DNA of 64,000 nt from Rossellomorea aquimaris (lineage in GTDB: Bacteria > Bacillota > Bacilli > Bacillales > Bacillaceae_B): assembly GCF_003315075.1 (NCBI RefSeq), contig NZ_QNRJ01000005.1, forward strand, positions 186,001 to 250,000, given 5' to 3'. Position 1 is the stretch's first letter. Each line of letters opens with the position of its first letter. Shown one piece after another: positions 45,691 to 54,482 of this stretch. The notes beneath the pieces were generated by a model, which searched no databases, was not told where the DNA came from, and saw only the letters and a program-made list of their open reading frames with translations. The position numbers were made by a program, and so were the translations under genes.

Positions 45691-47544
45691 TTATATCACT
45701 CGAATATCCTGTACACCATATCTTTTTAGTATTTGCTGAGCGTTTGTACGGACTGTATCATCTCTGAACCCCTCATCATAAAAAACAATCCTTGCAGGCT
45801 TTAGCTTTGCCATTTCTTCTATTTGTAATAGATCTAAGTCTTTGTCAAGACATATGATCAAATATCCCATCCCTACAGAATATACTGTATTTTTTTTAAT
45901 GTTTATCTCTTCAATTGGAGCTGCCAAATCAATACCGTACTTAGACAAAATTTCGAAAACAACATCTCCTTTAGTACGTCCCTCTTTAACAGGTTCAACT
46001 ATATCCAATAGGCTCTTTTCAAGGTCAAGGGACTCTTCATCCCACATCTTCAAATTGGTCTCATCAAGTTTAAACACTTTAAATCCAATATCCAGTTTTT
46101 CTATTCCAACTTTCCCTTTATTCTGTTCGATAATTTTATTACCAACAAGTCGTATCCTTTCTTTCGAGAGCTCAGAGATATTCTTGAAACCTGCCTTATA
46201 TGCCTCAGTATTTTTCTCAATTTCTTCAGGTATCTGAATAGTAATGAACCTTCTCGTACCTCCATCAGAACTATTTAAATCTAACACTGAGTGAGCAGTT
46301 GCAGCTGATCCTGCAAAGAAATCTAAGATTATATCGTTTTTATTTGCGTTAGGTGCTATTTGTATTAATCTCTTAATAAAGTCAATGGGTTTAGGGTGAT
46401 CAAATACTTTCTTTCCGTCGAATAAATCTCTTAGATCTCTAGTAGCTTTTTTATTCCCATCTAAATCATTCCATAAGGGAGATGGGCGTTTGGTTCTGCC
46501 TTCTAAATAATATTTAACATATGGCCACCAAATTTCATTTTCTCCTCTTTTGGATTTCTTCCATAAGATATATCCCTCATCTAATAGCCTTTTGTAAGTT
46601 TTTTGTTCAAATCTCCAACAGCTTTCATAACCTGCTGGCGCAATAGGATATACTTCATTACCATCTGGATCTATAACAGGATAGTACATTCTTGGTCTAT
46701 CCTCACGTCGATCATTACTACCTGTTTTTCTCATTTGATCGTATGCGTACTTCCCTTTTTCATCCTCATTATCAAACCTTTTTAAATCGTGTTCTGTGAG
46801 TGGAAGTCCACTTAAGTTAACATTTGGATTTTTACTGTATGCAAGAACAAAGTCAAAAGAACTACCCAATCCACCACTATCTTGACCTGTTGTTTGACCT
46901 GTTGCTCTAACAATATTGCCGAGAAAATTATTTTCACCGAAAATTTCATCACAAACTTTTCTTAAATTATGAAGTTCATGATCATCAATGGAAATATAAA
47001 TAACTCCATCATCACTTAGAAAATTTCTAGCTAATTTTAATCGTGGATAAATCATATTTAGCCACTCTGTATGATATCTCCCATTTGTTTCAGGATTAGA
47101 TTTCATACTTTCCATGTTTTTTTCTTTATAGTTATTTAAATTATCATGATAGTCATCTTTATAAATAAAGTCTCTCCCTGTATTATAAGGGGGATCTATA
47201 TATATAACTTTCACTTTATTTCTGAATGAGCTTTGTAATATTCGTAAGACCTCTAAGTTATCACCTTCTACAAAAAGGTTCTTAGTAAAATCCCAATCAA
47301 CACTCTCTTCCTGGTACGGGATCAATGTGCCAGTTGTTTGTTTTTGTGCCAGTTTAATAGCCTCTGTTTTCCCGTTCCAAGTAAATTCATACCGTTCTTT
47401 TTCTTTTTCTACATTTTCACCAAGAGCTAGACACAATTTATCGATATCTACTTTGTTCTCTATAAATACTTCTGGGAATAGCTCTTTTAACTTTTCTATA
47501 TTATCTTGTACAACATCAAATGTTCGTCCTTCTAATTTCTGCAT
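45691..47544 (-). CDS. Mod-like site-specific DNA adenine methyltransferase (beta class)
   Basis: This 617-residue protein has catalytic motif DPPYNTGRDF near residue 118 and the SAM-binding motif DFFAGSAATAHSVLD near residue 408. That order (IV before I) is the beta class typical of type III Mod subunits making N6-methyladenine. The region between (about 180-390) is the target-recognition part and should be variable among relatives. It begins directly after the stop of the DUF4391-like gene (AAAGGAG before the ATG) and precedes the Res-like gene. Confidence 0.93.
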   Translation of the reverse strand: MQKLEGRTFDVVQDNIEKLKELFPEVFIENKVDIDKLCLALGENVEKEKERYEFTWNGKTEAIKLAQKQTTGTLIPYQEESVDWDFTKNLFVEGDNLEVLRILQSSFRNKVKVIYIDPPYNTGRDFIYKDDYHDNLNNYKEKNMESMKSNPETNGRYHTEWLNMIYPRLKLARNFLSDDGVIYISIDDHELHNLRKVCDEIFGENNFLGNIVRATGQTTGQDSGGLGSSFDFVLAYSKNPNVNLSGLPLTEHDLKRFDNEDEKGKYAYDQMRKTGSNDRREDRPRMYYPVIDPDGNEVYPIAPAGYESCWRFEQKTYKRLLDEGYILWKKSKRGENEIWWPYVKYYLEGRTKRPSPLWNDLDGNKKATRDLRDLFDGKKVFDHPKPIDFIKRLIQIAPNANKNDIILDFFAGSAATAHSVLDLNSSDGGTRRFITIQIPEEIEKNTEAYKAGFKNISELSKERIRLVGNKIIEQNKGKVGIEKLDIGFKVFKLDETNLKMWDEESLDLEKSLLDIVEPVKEGRTKGDVVFEILSKYGIDLAAPIEEINIKKNTVYSVGMGYLIICLDKDLDLLQIEEMAKLKPARIVFYDEGFRDDTVRTNAQQILKRYGVQDIRVI

Positions 47545-48309
47545 TTAACACAACTCCTTTATGTGCTGTAATTGAGATTGGATATGTTGCTCGTGTTGCT
47601 TTATCTTCATGTGTAAATCCATTTTTGCACCAAAGTCAACTTGGCCTTTCTGTTCAAGCTGCAATTGTTCAACTTCCTTACGATGTTTTTGAACATTACT
47701 TAATATGCTAACTGCTTCTTTGCTCTTGTCTGAACTGGTCGGTACTGTCCCTATCAACTGAATTAATTCTTCACATCTTATCCATTGATGAATATCTTCA
47801 TAAATGCTATGTAGGTTTTCAAAAGATAAATTTGAAACGACCAAAGCGTTCAGTAATTTGGAATATGCAGTATTTTCTTCCTTCGGCTTAATCCAGTTAG
47901 TAATAGTTGGTTGTTCGACAACCACTTTGGTTTTGTCATTTTTATTAAGCTTTTTGTGACTTGTACTTAAAAGAATCTGACCTTCTGAAGATCCCACTAT
48001 TAATACGACTGGATTAGGGATAGACTTATGAACAGCACCAATAATCCTATTTATATTTTTTTCCGCTCTAAGCTCAACGTATATCCATACTACTTCTGCA
48101 TAATTGAATTCGTCATCTTGGTAGATTGGGATATTCGTACTCTGCTGATTCATAACACTTAATAGATAAATCCCCTCTATCTGGGAAGTAAACATTTCCT
48201 TCTCAGATGTAGAAAGGTCCGCTTGAGTAAAAAATGCTTTCTTTGGAATCTTGCGGTTTAACACAGCACGTTGAGGTATCTGCAAACGATTAATCAACCA
48301 TTCCCTCAT
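47545..48309 (-). CDS. DUF4391-like protein of the defence operon
   Basis: This 254-residue protein starts MREWLINRLQIPQRAVLNRKIPKKAFF, a pattern I associate with DUF4391 proteins encoded between helicase and methyltransferase genes. The middle is alpha/beta (VVWIYVELRAEKNINRIIGAVHKSIPNPVVLIVG) and the end is a coiled coil (HMKIKQHEQHIQSQLQHIKEL). It has no catalytic motif that I can see. Strict coupling to both neighbours (8 bp gap, 0 bp gap) argues for a complex subunit, perhaps an adaptor joining helicase and Mod. Confidence 0.75.
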   Translation of the reverse strand: MREWLINRLQIPQRAVLNRKIPKKAFFTQADLSTSEKEMFTSQIEGIYLLSVMNQQSTNIPIYQDDEFNYAEVVWIYVELRAEKNINRIIGAVHKSIPNPVVLIVGSSEGQILLSTSHKKLNKNDKTKVVVEQPTITNWIKPKEENTAYSKLLNALVVSNLSFENLHSIYEDIHQWIRCEELIQLIGTVPTSSDKSKEAVSILSNVQKHRKEVEQLQLEQKGQVDFGAKMDLHMKIKQHEQHIQSQLQHIKELC

Positions 48310-48317
48310 TCCATCAC

Positions 48318-51300
48318 CTACTTTATCACTAAAAATGATATCAATTCAAAATCATCAGAGGTTGTAGCTGTTTCTTGTAAAAGACTAGAATTTCCAAGAC
48401 TGAACAACGATTCCATTCCTTGCTCTTCAACAATACCGAGTACAAACTCGACTGCTATATCCAACAGATACTTGTACGAAGACATATCCTTCATATCCTC
48501 TGTTTCACGATTGAACTGATGAATTAACTCATTGAACACGTCTGCTTGGCCATTAGCAACTTTACGGAAGAGATCCAGTATCTGCTTTGACTTTAAATGT
48601 CCTAAGAGCACCTCTCCATCCATATTCATATACACTAGATAATATGGATATAGTGCGCTTGTTTCTTTTACTTGTACTACTGCATTGCGTTGTTTGATAC
48701 AGAAGATTACACCTGTTTCAGTATCAATAGACGGAGCCAACTGAAGCGATGTGACCGCATGTAATCCTAGAGGAGCAGTCTCAATTTCCTTCTTATTGGT
48801 ATCCATGTAATCAAGTAAATCCATTTTAAAGTCGTTCAGAGTCAAGTCTGTGATAGAGATTCCCCCAGAGATATCCTCTAAATCAACAACCTCTTCCTGT
48901 AGCTGCTTCAATTGCTTTTTACGATATTCTAAATCGTTCATTTGCTTCTTTTCATCATATTCAATTACGTTTTCTTCACCTGTCGCCGAAATATCAAGGA
49001 GCACCATTCTGCCGCTGACACGAGCTTCTAAGTTAATGTACTCATCAAGATCCATGTTTGGCCAGAAGTTCACCAGTTGGATAACATCATTCTTAGAGCC
49101 TAAACGATCGATTCGACCAAACCGTTGGATGATTCGGACTGGGTTCCAGTGAATGTCATAATTAATAAGGTAATCACAGTCTTGCAGGTTCTGACCTTCC
49201 GAAATGCAGTCGGTAGCAATCAATATGTCGATCTCATCCCGAATTTTGGAATCTATTTTTATTCTCTCTTTGGATACGGGTGAAAAGTGGGTTAAAATTG
49301 CGTTTAAATCTTTCTGGACTCCTTTGAGTGTGGTCTGATTGCCTCCAGAACCTGTTACAAGGGCAGTATTTATCCCATGTTGCTTCGACACCCATTGTGA
49401 TAACTCACCATATAAATAGCTTGCTGTGTCGGCAAAAGCTGTAAAAATAATGATTTTCTTATTTTCGCCATTGATGGGATGAAGGAGCTTATGGTCAATC
49501 ATAGATTTAATCCTATTCAATTTGGCATCACGTGGCGCTTGAACTTTTGCTGATTCAATCAGTAGGTGCTCGAGTTTCTCCTTATCATCCTGTAAATCTT
49601 GCTTCCACTTAATTCGGTCGATATCTTGAAGGAGGACTTTTACTTTCGATCCTATTAGCATATTTTCCACATCATCATCGTCAATATCGATCTCATTAAT
49701 ATTAATATCGGCATTAGAATATTGCTGAATATTATCAAGCTTTAGTAACAAGTCATCGATTTTTCTTAGAAGAGAAGCTACCGTCATACCAAATGAATGG
49801 ATAGAGCTTTCCATACGTTTTAGTAAGTTAACCCTCATTAAATGAACAAGACTGCGTTCACGGTCAATTTGTTTAAATACTGAACCGCCTTTTACTTTCT
49901 TATCATATTTACGACTATACTCTTCTTGCTTTTCAGGCATTACATACTTTAATGGTGAGTACGCACTTAAATTTAATCTGTTAATGAGCTTATTAACTTC
50001 CTTTATTTCAGGGAACTCATTGTACTCATCAATATCAGCATATATATTGCTTGGTTTTAATCGTTGTGGGAACTTCCCAATTTCGGACATATCATAGTAT
50101 TTTTCAATATGTTTTCTTGAACGAGCAATTGTCACTGCATCGAGCAATTTAAAATAATCAAAGTTTAACATTTCCAGAAGATTATCTGACTTTCGCTCTT
50201 CTTCATCTAACTTGAGCCATTTATTGAAAGAGAGTTGTGCTTTTCTTAAAGTTTGTTCGATGCTTTCAATGCCTGCTGATTCCAGAGCTTCATCTTTACC
50301 TTCTGTAATAAAGGCAACTTGATTTTTCAAATCATTCATTTTGTTGTTTACTGGAGTTGCTGATAGCATTAAGACCTTCGTCTTTACCCCTGCTTTGATG
50401 ATTTGATTCATTAATCTGGAATAACGGGTTTCCCTGTCATTTCTAGCCTGGTTATTCCTGAAATTATGCGACTCATCAATAACAACTAAGTCATAGTTAC
50501 TCCAGTTCACAGTAGACAAATTAATATCCCCTGATAAACCACCTGTACGACTCAAGTCAGTATGATTTAACACATCATAGTTGAAGCGATCAGTAGAGAG
50601 GACATTCCTCTTATCATTTTGAGTGTAAACCAGCCAGTTTTCTCTTAATTTTTTGGGGCACAAAACGAGTACTCGGTCATTCCTTAACTCGTAATACTTA
50701 ATAACAGCCAGGGCTTCGAATGTCTTTCCCAAACCTACACTATCTGCAATGATACAACCGTTATGTTTTTCCAATTTATCAATAGCTCCGAGTACACCAT
50801 CTTTTTGGAACTTATAAAGCTTATTCCAAATTGTAGTGTCTTTAAAGCCAGTTTTTGATTTTACAATCGCATCCTCATCGAATTCTTCCATGTAGTCACT
50901 GAAGATATTATATAGCGTGACATAGTAGAGAAACTCTGGAGAGTGATTTTCATAAATTGTTGCGATTCTTTCCAGAACTTCCTCTTTCACCTCTTCAACG
51001 ATAGTGTCGTTCTTCCAAGCTTCATTGAACCACTCAATATATTGCTTTGTTAGAAGAGGTTCATCCATTAGAGAATTCATGTGAAGATTTGGTGAGTATG
51101 TATAGCCTAAACCGCTGCTGGTAAAATCTGAGGTTCCTTGAATAGCCACTGATGTACCATCTTTATTTTCAATATGGAACAGACGATTCTGTATTAATGG
51201 TGATGTCAAAGACTTCATCTTTACTTTAGCACTTATCCAATTAGCACATTCTTTAGCTATTTTCGCCTGTGTAAGTTCATTCCGCATCTTAATTTCAAGT

Positions 51301-51560
51301 TCTGAACCAGATAACCTTTTCTCTCGACCTGTCTTGTCAATGTCTGTAGTACCTTGTGTATGTTTTTCTGAAGTAAAGGTAGGGTCTATAAATAAAAACC
51401 TTACCTCATCCACCTTCATTAATTCCTTCTTTAAAGCCTCGAACGCATATATCGTAAAGTAGGATGACATGATCGCTACCTTGGCATCTTTTTTAAAATA
51501 TGGTTTCAATGCATCTCCCACAATACCAGACCTTTTGTTATCTAACATTTTTCCTATCAT
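48318..51560 (-). CDS. PLD-domain SNF2-like helicase of the defence operon
   Basis: This 1080-residue protein has an N-terminal phospholipase D-like domain (about 10-170, with HIENKDGTSVAIQGTSDFTSSGL) and an SF2/SNF2 helicase. The helicase has Walker A IADSVGLGKTFEAL near 272, LVVIDESHNF near 360, SATPVNNK, and motif VI QRFGRIDRLGS near 815. A C-terminal domain with coiled coil follows. The PLD domain lacks a clear HxK catalytic pair, so it may bind DNA rather than cut it. It is the first gene of the four-gene operon, with a GGAGGTG site at the ATG. Confidence 0.9.
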   Translation of the reverse strand: MIGKMLDNKRSGIVGDALKPYFKKDAKVAIMSSYFTIYAFEALKKELMKVDEVRFLFIDPTFTSEKHTQGTTDIDKTGREKRLSGSELEIKMRNELTQAKIAKECANWISAKVKMKSLTSPLIQNRLFHIENKDGTSVAIQGTSDFTSSGLGYTYSPNLHMNSLMDEPLLTKQYIEWFNEAWKNDTIVEEVKEEVLERIATIYENHSPEFLYYVTLYNIFSDYMEEFDEDAIVKSKTGFKDTTIWNKLYKFQKDGVLGAIDKLEKHNGCIIADSVGLGKTFEALAVIKYYELRNDRVLVLCPKKLRENWLVYTQNDKRNVLSTDRFNYDVLNHTDLSRTGGLSGDINLSTVNWSNYDLVVIDESHNFRNNQARNDRETRYSRLMNQIIKAGVKTKVLMLSATPVNNKMNDLKNQVAFITEGKDEALESAGIESIEQTLRKAQLSFNKWLKLDEEERKSDNLLEMLNFDYFKLLDAVTIARSRKHIEKYYDMSEIGKFPQRLKPSNIYADIDEYNEFPEIKEVNKLINRLNLSAYSPLKYVMPEKQEEYSRKYDKKVKGGSVFKQIDRERSLVHLMRVNLLKRMESSIHSFGMTVASLLRKIDDLLLKLDNIQQYSNADININEIDIDDDDVENMLIGSKVKVLLQDIDRIKWKQDLQDDKEKLEHLLIESAKVQAPRDAKLNRIKSMIDHKLLHPINGENKKIIIFTAFADTASYLYGELSQWVSKQHGINTALVTGSGGNQTTLKGVQKDLNAILTHFSPVSKERIKIDSKIRDEIDILIATDCISEGQNLQDCDYLINYDIHWNPVRIIQRFGRIDRLGSKNDVIQLVNFWPNMDLDEYINLEARVSGRMVLLDISATGEENVIEYDEKKQMNDLEYRKKQLKQLQEEVVDLEDISGGISITDLTLNDFKMDLLDYMDTNKKEIETAPLGLHAVTSLQLAPSIDTETGVIFCIKQRNAVVQVKETSALYPYYLVYMNMDGEVLLGHLKSKQILDLFRKVANGQADVFNELIHQFNRETEDMKDMSSYKYLLDIAVEFVLGIVEEQGMESLFSLGNSSLLQETATTSDDFELISFLVIK

Positions 51561-51781
51561 CCTTACACCTCCAAAAAGACAAAAATATAACTATTCTACT
51601 ACTTTTATTCTACAAGACTTTCCATCAAGGATAAATCAATTTTACAAAAATAGTAATCTCTCTTTCTAACCAATTTACTATATGTAAAAAAATGTAAATC
51701 TTATACAATGAAAAATATTGAAATTTTTTGACCCCAGGTAATGTTTTATATGAAAGGTTTGTACGTTGATCGGTGCCCACC

Positions 51782-51828
51782 CGTTCCTTTTAAAGGAGGT
51801 GAGCTTCTGTTGCCATCAAGAAGGAACG
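51782..51828 (+). promoter_or_regulatory. Leader hairpin with a short start-stop frame upstream of the replication-side operon
   Basis: CGTTCCTT (51782-51789) can pair with AAGGAACG (51821-51828). Between the arms is an ideal ribosome site AAAGGAGGTGAG and a mini-frame from a TTG at 51810 encoding six further codons (PSRRND) and a stop at 51831-51833. The stem could hide that site or couple translation of the leader to the next gene at 51869, which has the same AAAGGAGGTGAG box. The regulatory role is inferred. The rest of the 51561-51868 gap is AT-rich and holds the divergent promoters. Confidence 0.5.
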
Positions 51829-51868
51829 ATTAACAAAGCTATCTATATTATTGAAAGGAGGTGAGTCA

Positions 51869-52099
51869 ATGGAAAAGCAGAATAAAAATACTGTAAAGTC
51901 ATTAATTGCTAAGAATGGTTACTGGACTGGCTTTCTTGTAGCTAACAAAGTGAATCCTGTTCATGTAAAGGGGTGTTGGCAATTAGGCTTTAGAGTAAAA
52001 GTATCTAGCATAGAAGAACTTGATAAAGCCATTAATAGGTTTGCTTACTACAACTGTAATCGTGAATTAGGGAATCGTGTATCCTTCTATAATAAGTAG
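51869..52099 (+). CDS. Small conserved-looking protein of the element, unknown
   Basis: From the ATG at 51869, preceded by AAAGGAGGTGAG, this is a 76-residue protein. It contains AKNGYWTGFLVANKVNPVHVKGCWQLGFRV followed by a helix SIEELDKAINRFAYYN. The strand-strand-helix plan with aromatic residues suggests a small DNA- or protein-binding module. I do not recognise it. It heads a plus-strand operon with the 242-aa protein and perhaps radC. Confidence 0.65.
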   Translation: MEKQNKNTVKSLIAKNGYWTGFLVANKVNPVHVKGCWQLGFRVKVSSIEELDKAINRFAYYNCNRELGNRVSFYNK

Positions 52100-52144
52100 G
52101 ATGCTTTTCCTGTAAGCGAAAATTGAAATGAAGGAGTGATTACA

Positions 52145-52873
52145 ATGCTTGGAGATAATGGGGGTAATCGTAAGGTGATACCCATAAAGGAAAGAAACGT
52201 AGAAGTGAACCTAGTGCCAAGTCTAGCTATATCCTTAACTGAAGCTAAAGAAAGAATAGATCTGCTAGAGCAATTTGTAAAAGAAATGATGAATGAAGGC
52301 TTGGATTACGGAATGATTAAAGGCTTTCGGAAGCCCACGCTTTTAAAACCTGGGGCAGAGAAGCTTTGTGACATCTTCGGTTTTTCCAAACATGTGAATA
52401 TTGTTAACCGAATTGAAAACTGGGAAGAGGGAATATTTGCCTATGATGTGAAAGTGACTCTTGTCAGCAAGCAAACAGGTTATATGGAAGCAGAAGGGAT
52501 CGGGACTTGCAACAATAAAGAACAGTCATTTATAAACCAGGACCCTTTTAGCGTTGTTAATACACTTCTTAAGATGGCTAAGAAAAGAGCATTAATTGAT
52601 GCTGTTCTTTCAGCTACAAGAGCTAGTGGTCTATTCACACAGGATTTCGAGGACTTACCTAAGGATATCCCGCAAAACAAAGGGGGTGAGGCACCAGCCA
52701 CAGATAAGCAACTACAAATGATATTCAGGACGGTATCAGAGTTGAATATGCGTCCAGAAGTCGCAAAAGAAATGATGCAAATGATGTTTCAAGTAGATCA
52801 CAGCACCAAGCTCACAAAACAACAAGCATCCTCTTTCATACAAGACTTGTTACTGTTGAAAATCAAGCCTTAA
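52145..52873 (+). CDS. Conserved mobile-element protein, unknown (possible recombination-mediator type)
   Basis: This 242-residue protein has the block FRKPTLLKPGAEKLCDIFGFS followed by YDVKVTLVSKQTGYMEAEGIGTCNNKE and LLKMAKKRALIDAVLSATRASGLFTQD. This pattern is common in phages and integrative elements, usually unannotated. It is reminiscent of single-strand annealing proteins in size and strand plan, but I cannot show that link. The C-terminal part is a short helical domain. AAGGAG lies eight bases before the ATG at 52145; the upstream in-frame GTG is not needed. Confidence 0.65.
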   Translation: MLGDNGGNRKVIPIKERNVEVNLVPSLAISLTEAKERIDLLEQFVKEMMNEGLDYGMIKGFRKPTLLKPGAEKLCDIFGFSKHVNIVNRIENWEEGIFAYDVKVTLVSKQTGYMEAEGIGTCNNKEQSFINQDPFSVVNTLLKMAKKRALIDAVLSATRASGLFTQDFEDLPKDIPQNKGGEAPATDKQLQMIFRTVSELNMRPEVAKEMMQMMFQVDHSTKLTKQQASSFIQDLLLLKIKP

Positions 52874-53047
52874 AGGAGGTGAGAATGTATGGAATCAGTT
52901 AATACCTTGAATCAATGAAGCTCTTTGAGTGCAGCACGCATTCATAGGGCTATTTTTTTGCAGAAAAAAGATGAGCCGCTGGAACGGACTCATCAGTAAT
53001 AATATCGACTAGCTATATCATACAGAAAAAATCAATATCAATCAATT

Positions 53048-53077
53048 GGGGAGGCGTTCATTCGTCTCTCCTTTTTT
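53048..53077 (+). terminator. Terminator-like hairpin directly upstream of radC
   Basis: GGGGAGGCG (53048-53056) pairs with CGTCTCTCC (53063-53071) with two G-T pairs and is followed by TTTTTTC. It is 29 bp before the radC ATG. A further small hairpin (GATGAGCCG / CGGACTCATC, 52970-52990) precedes it. Either it ends the upstream transcript or read-through into radC is controlled. Confidence 0.7.
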
Positions 53078-53105
53078 CATTTCAATTATTAGGAGGAAAA
53101 ATATA

Positions 53106-53714
53106 ATGACTACTCATTTCGATAAATTTACATTCAAACTATTGCTGGCTACCACAATCCGTGAAAAGGATGACAGCTACATCGTTAGTGAAATCTTTAC
53201 CCGCTTTCCTTCAATTCAGGAGTTATTGGATGTTACTGAGGAAGAGCTTCTATCTATTAAAGGTATTGGGAGAATCAAAGCTCAGCAAATTATCGCTGCA
53301 TTAAGGCTGGCGAGATTAAATCCAACTACGGCTGAGGAAAGATATGCTATCCGTTCACCACAGGATGCATACGATTACCTTAAAGACATGCAGTATCTGA
53401 CTCGTGAGGAATTTGTTTGCTTAGGATTGAACACGAAGAATGAAATTTTGTTTAGACAAACTGTCTTCACTGGCTCTCTAAACGCATCAATCGTTCATCC
53501 AAGAGAAACCTTCCTTCCATTAATAAAAAGAAGTTGTGCTAGTTGTATCGTGGCTCATAACCATCCATCAGGACAGCCAGACCCTTCAAGGGAAGACATT
53601 GATGTCACGAAACGCCTTGCAGAGGTCGGAAAAGTAGTCGGCATTGAATTGCTTGATCACATAATAATTGGTCATGAAAAGTATGTTAGCTTAAAAGAAA
53701 AAGGTTATTTGTAA
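53106..53714 (+). CDS. radC: RadC-like JAB domain protein
   Basis: This 202-residue protein has an N-terminal helix-hairpin-helix segment (LLSIKGIGRIKAQQIIAALRLA) and a C-terminal JAB/MPN metalloprotease-like domain with IVAHNHPSGQPDPSREDI, the HxH...D zinc site. RadC homologues are frequent cargo of SCC and other integrative elements; despite the name, a DNA repair role is not established. The ATG at 53106 has AGGAGG upstream; the longer frame starting at 53046 runs through the hairpin and is unlikely. Confidence 0.93.
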   Translation: MTTHFDKFTFKLLLATTIREKDDSYIVSEIFTRFPSIQELLDVTEEELLSIKGIGRIKAQQIIAALRLARLNPTTAEERYAIRSPQDAYDYLKDMQYLTREEFVCLGLNTKNEILFRQTVFTGSLNASIVHPRETFLPLIKRSCASCIVAHNHPSGQPDPSREDIDVTKRLAEVGKVVGIELLDHIIIGHEKYVSLKEKGYL

Positions 53715-54120
53715 GAATTATTGTGGGGGGGCTATCTATATCCAGTTAGCCCTCTTTAAATAATATGTCAGCGTAGAATATCTGATTTCTATTAAAATTA
53801 CACCACCCTCCATAAAATTCCCTTCGAAAAGTTGCATAAACCGCTATATTAAAGGACTTGCAAATCCAAGATCACTTTATTACAGTATGTCTTTTATGAA
53901 ACAGCCAAGGTGGGGCTTGCTACTGTTTTAGTGAAAAAGTGCCGATTAAACCTTTAAAAACGATAAAATAATGCCGATTAAAAATCATCTATAAACCCTG
54001 CTATAATAACGTACCTAAGGTTACAATACACTTTTACCCTCTTAGTATTTATATCTATTCATGTATGCTGTACTTAAATTGCATCATCTTGTGCAGAGAG
54101 CATCCTTTTGTTAGCTAATA
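53715..54120. other. AT-rich non-coding stretch with an 11-bp direct repeat
   Basis: No gene is apparent. TGCCGATTAAA occurs twice about 31 bp apart between 53940 and 53985, followed by a TATAAT-like box near 54001-54006 that could be a plus-strand promoter for the structured region downstream. Such an iteron-like, AT-rich stretch near a Rep-like gene could be part of an origin; this is only a suggestion. Confidence 0.35.
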
Positions 54121-54129
54121 CAAATTAGA

Positions 54130-54450
54130 AAAACCCACCACCAAAAAGTAACTGCGTGGTAGAGACAATAGGCATGAGCGTAAAGCGAAATGCCACTTAC
54201 CAAACGTAGTGCAGGTAATTCAGATATTACATGCGTGATTCCACTAGGGAACTATACATCCATGATGGTGAATGGGAGTGGATACGACAATGAATTCTTC
54301 CAGCCTTTTAGTTACTTCCCTCTTACCAAGGAGCTCTTATTCTAAAGAGACCTTTCGTCCCCATTAGATTGTGGAGGGCTGGTCTATGCCCCGCAGTTGT
54401 TTATCCATAAAGGCAACGACCTATCCTCCCGCTAATTGTGGTGGATTTCT
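54130..54450 (+). ncRNA. Candidate structured RNA between radC and the Rep-like gene
   Basis: The convergent gap has no frame but is densely structured. CTGCGTGGTA pairs with TACC-AA-ACGTAG, enclosing GGCAT/ATGCC. It is followed by stems GTAAT/ATTAC, TCCACT/AGTGGA (with CATC/GATG inside), AAGG-CTCTT/AAGAG-CCTT and GGGC/GCCC. Base composition is higher in GC than the surrounding AT-rich sequence. The strand is a guess based on a TATAAT box upstream. I do not recognise a known RNA family; a replication origin with hairpins is an alternative. Confidence 0.45.
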
Positions 54451-54482
54451 AACTCATTTTGCAGTTGTTTGGATACATTCTT

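Noticed and set aside
37618-51560. DISARM or BREX system in the element
   Set aside because: No DrmA/DrmB or BrxC/PglZ-like protein is present; the helicase and methyltransferase are arranged as a Mod-Res operon with a DUF4391-like gene.
53048-53105. Longer RadC starting at 53046
   Set aside because: The extra 20 codons run through a terminator-like hairpin and the ATG at 53106 has an ideal AGGAGG site.
54130-54450. Group II intron or T-box leader
   Set aside because: No domain V-like hairpin with an AGC triad, no reverse transcriptase gene and no T-box sequence; both neighbouring genes point toward the region.
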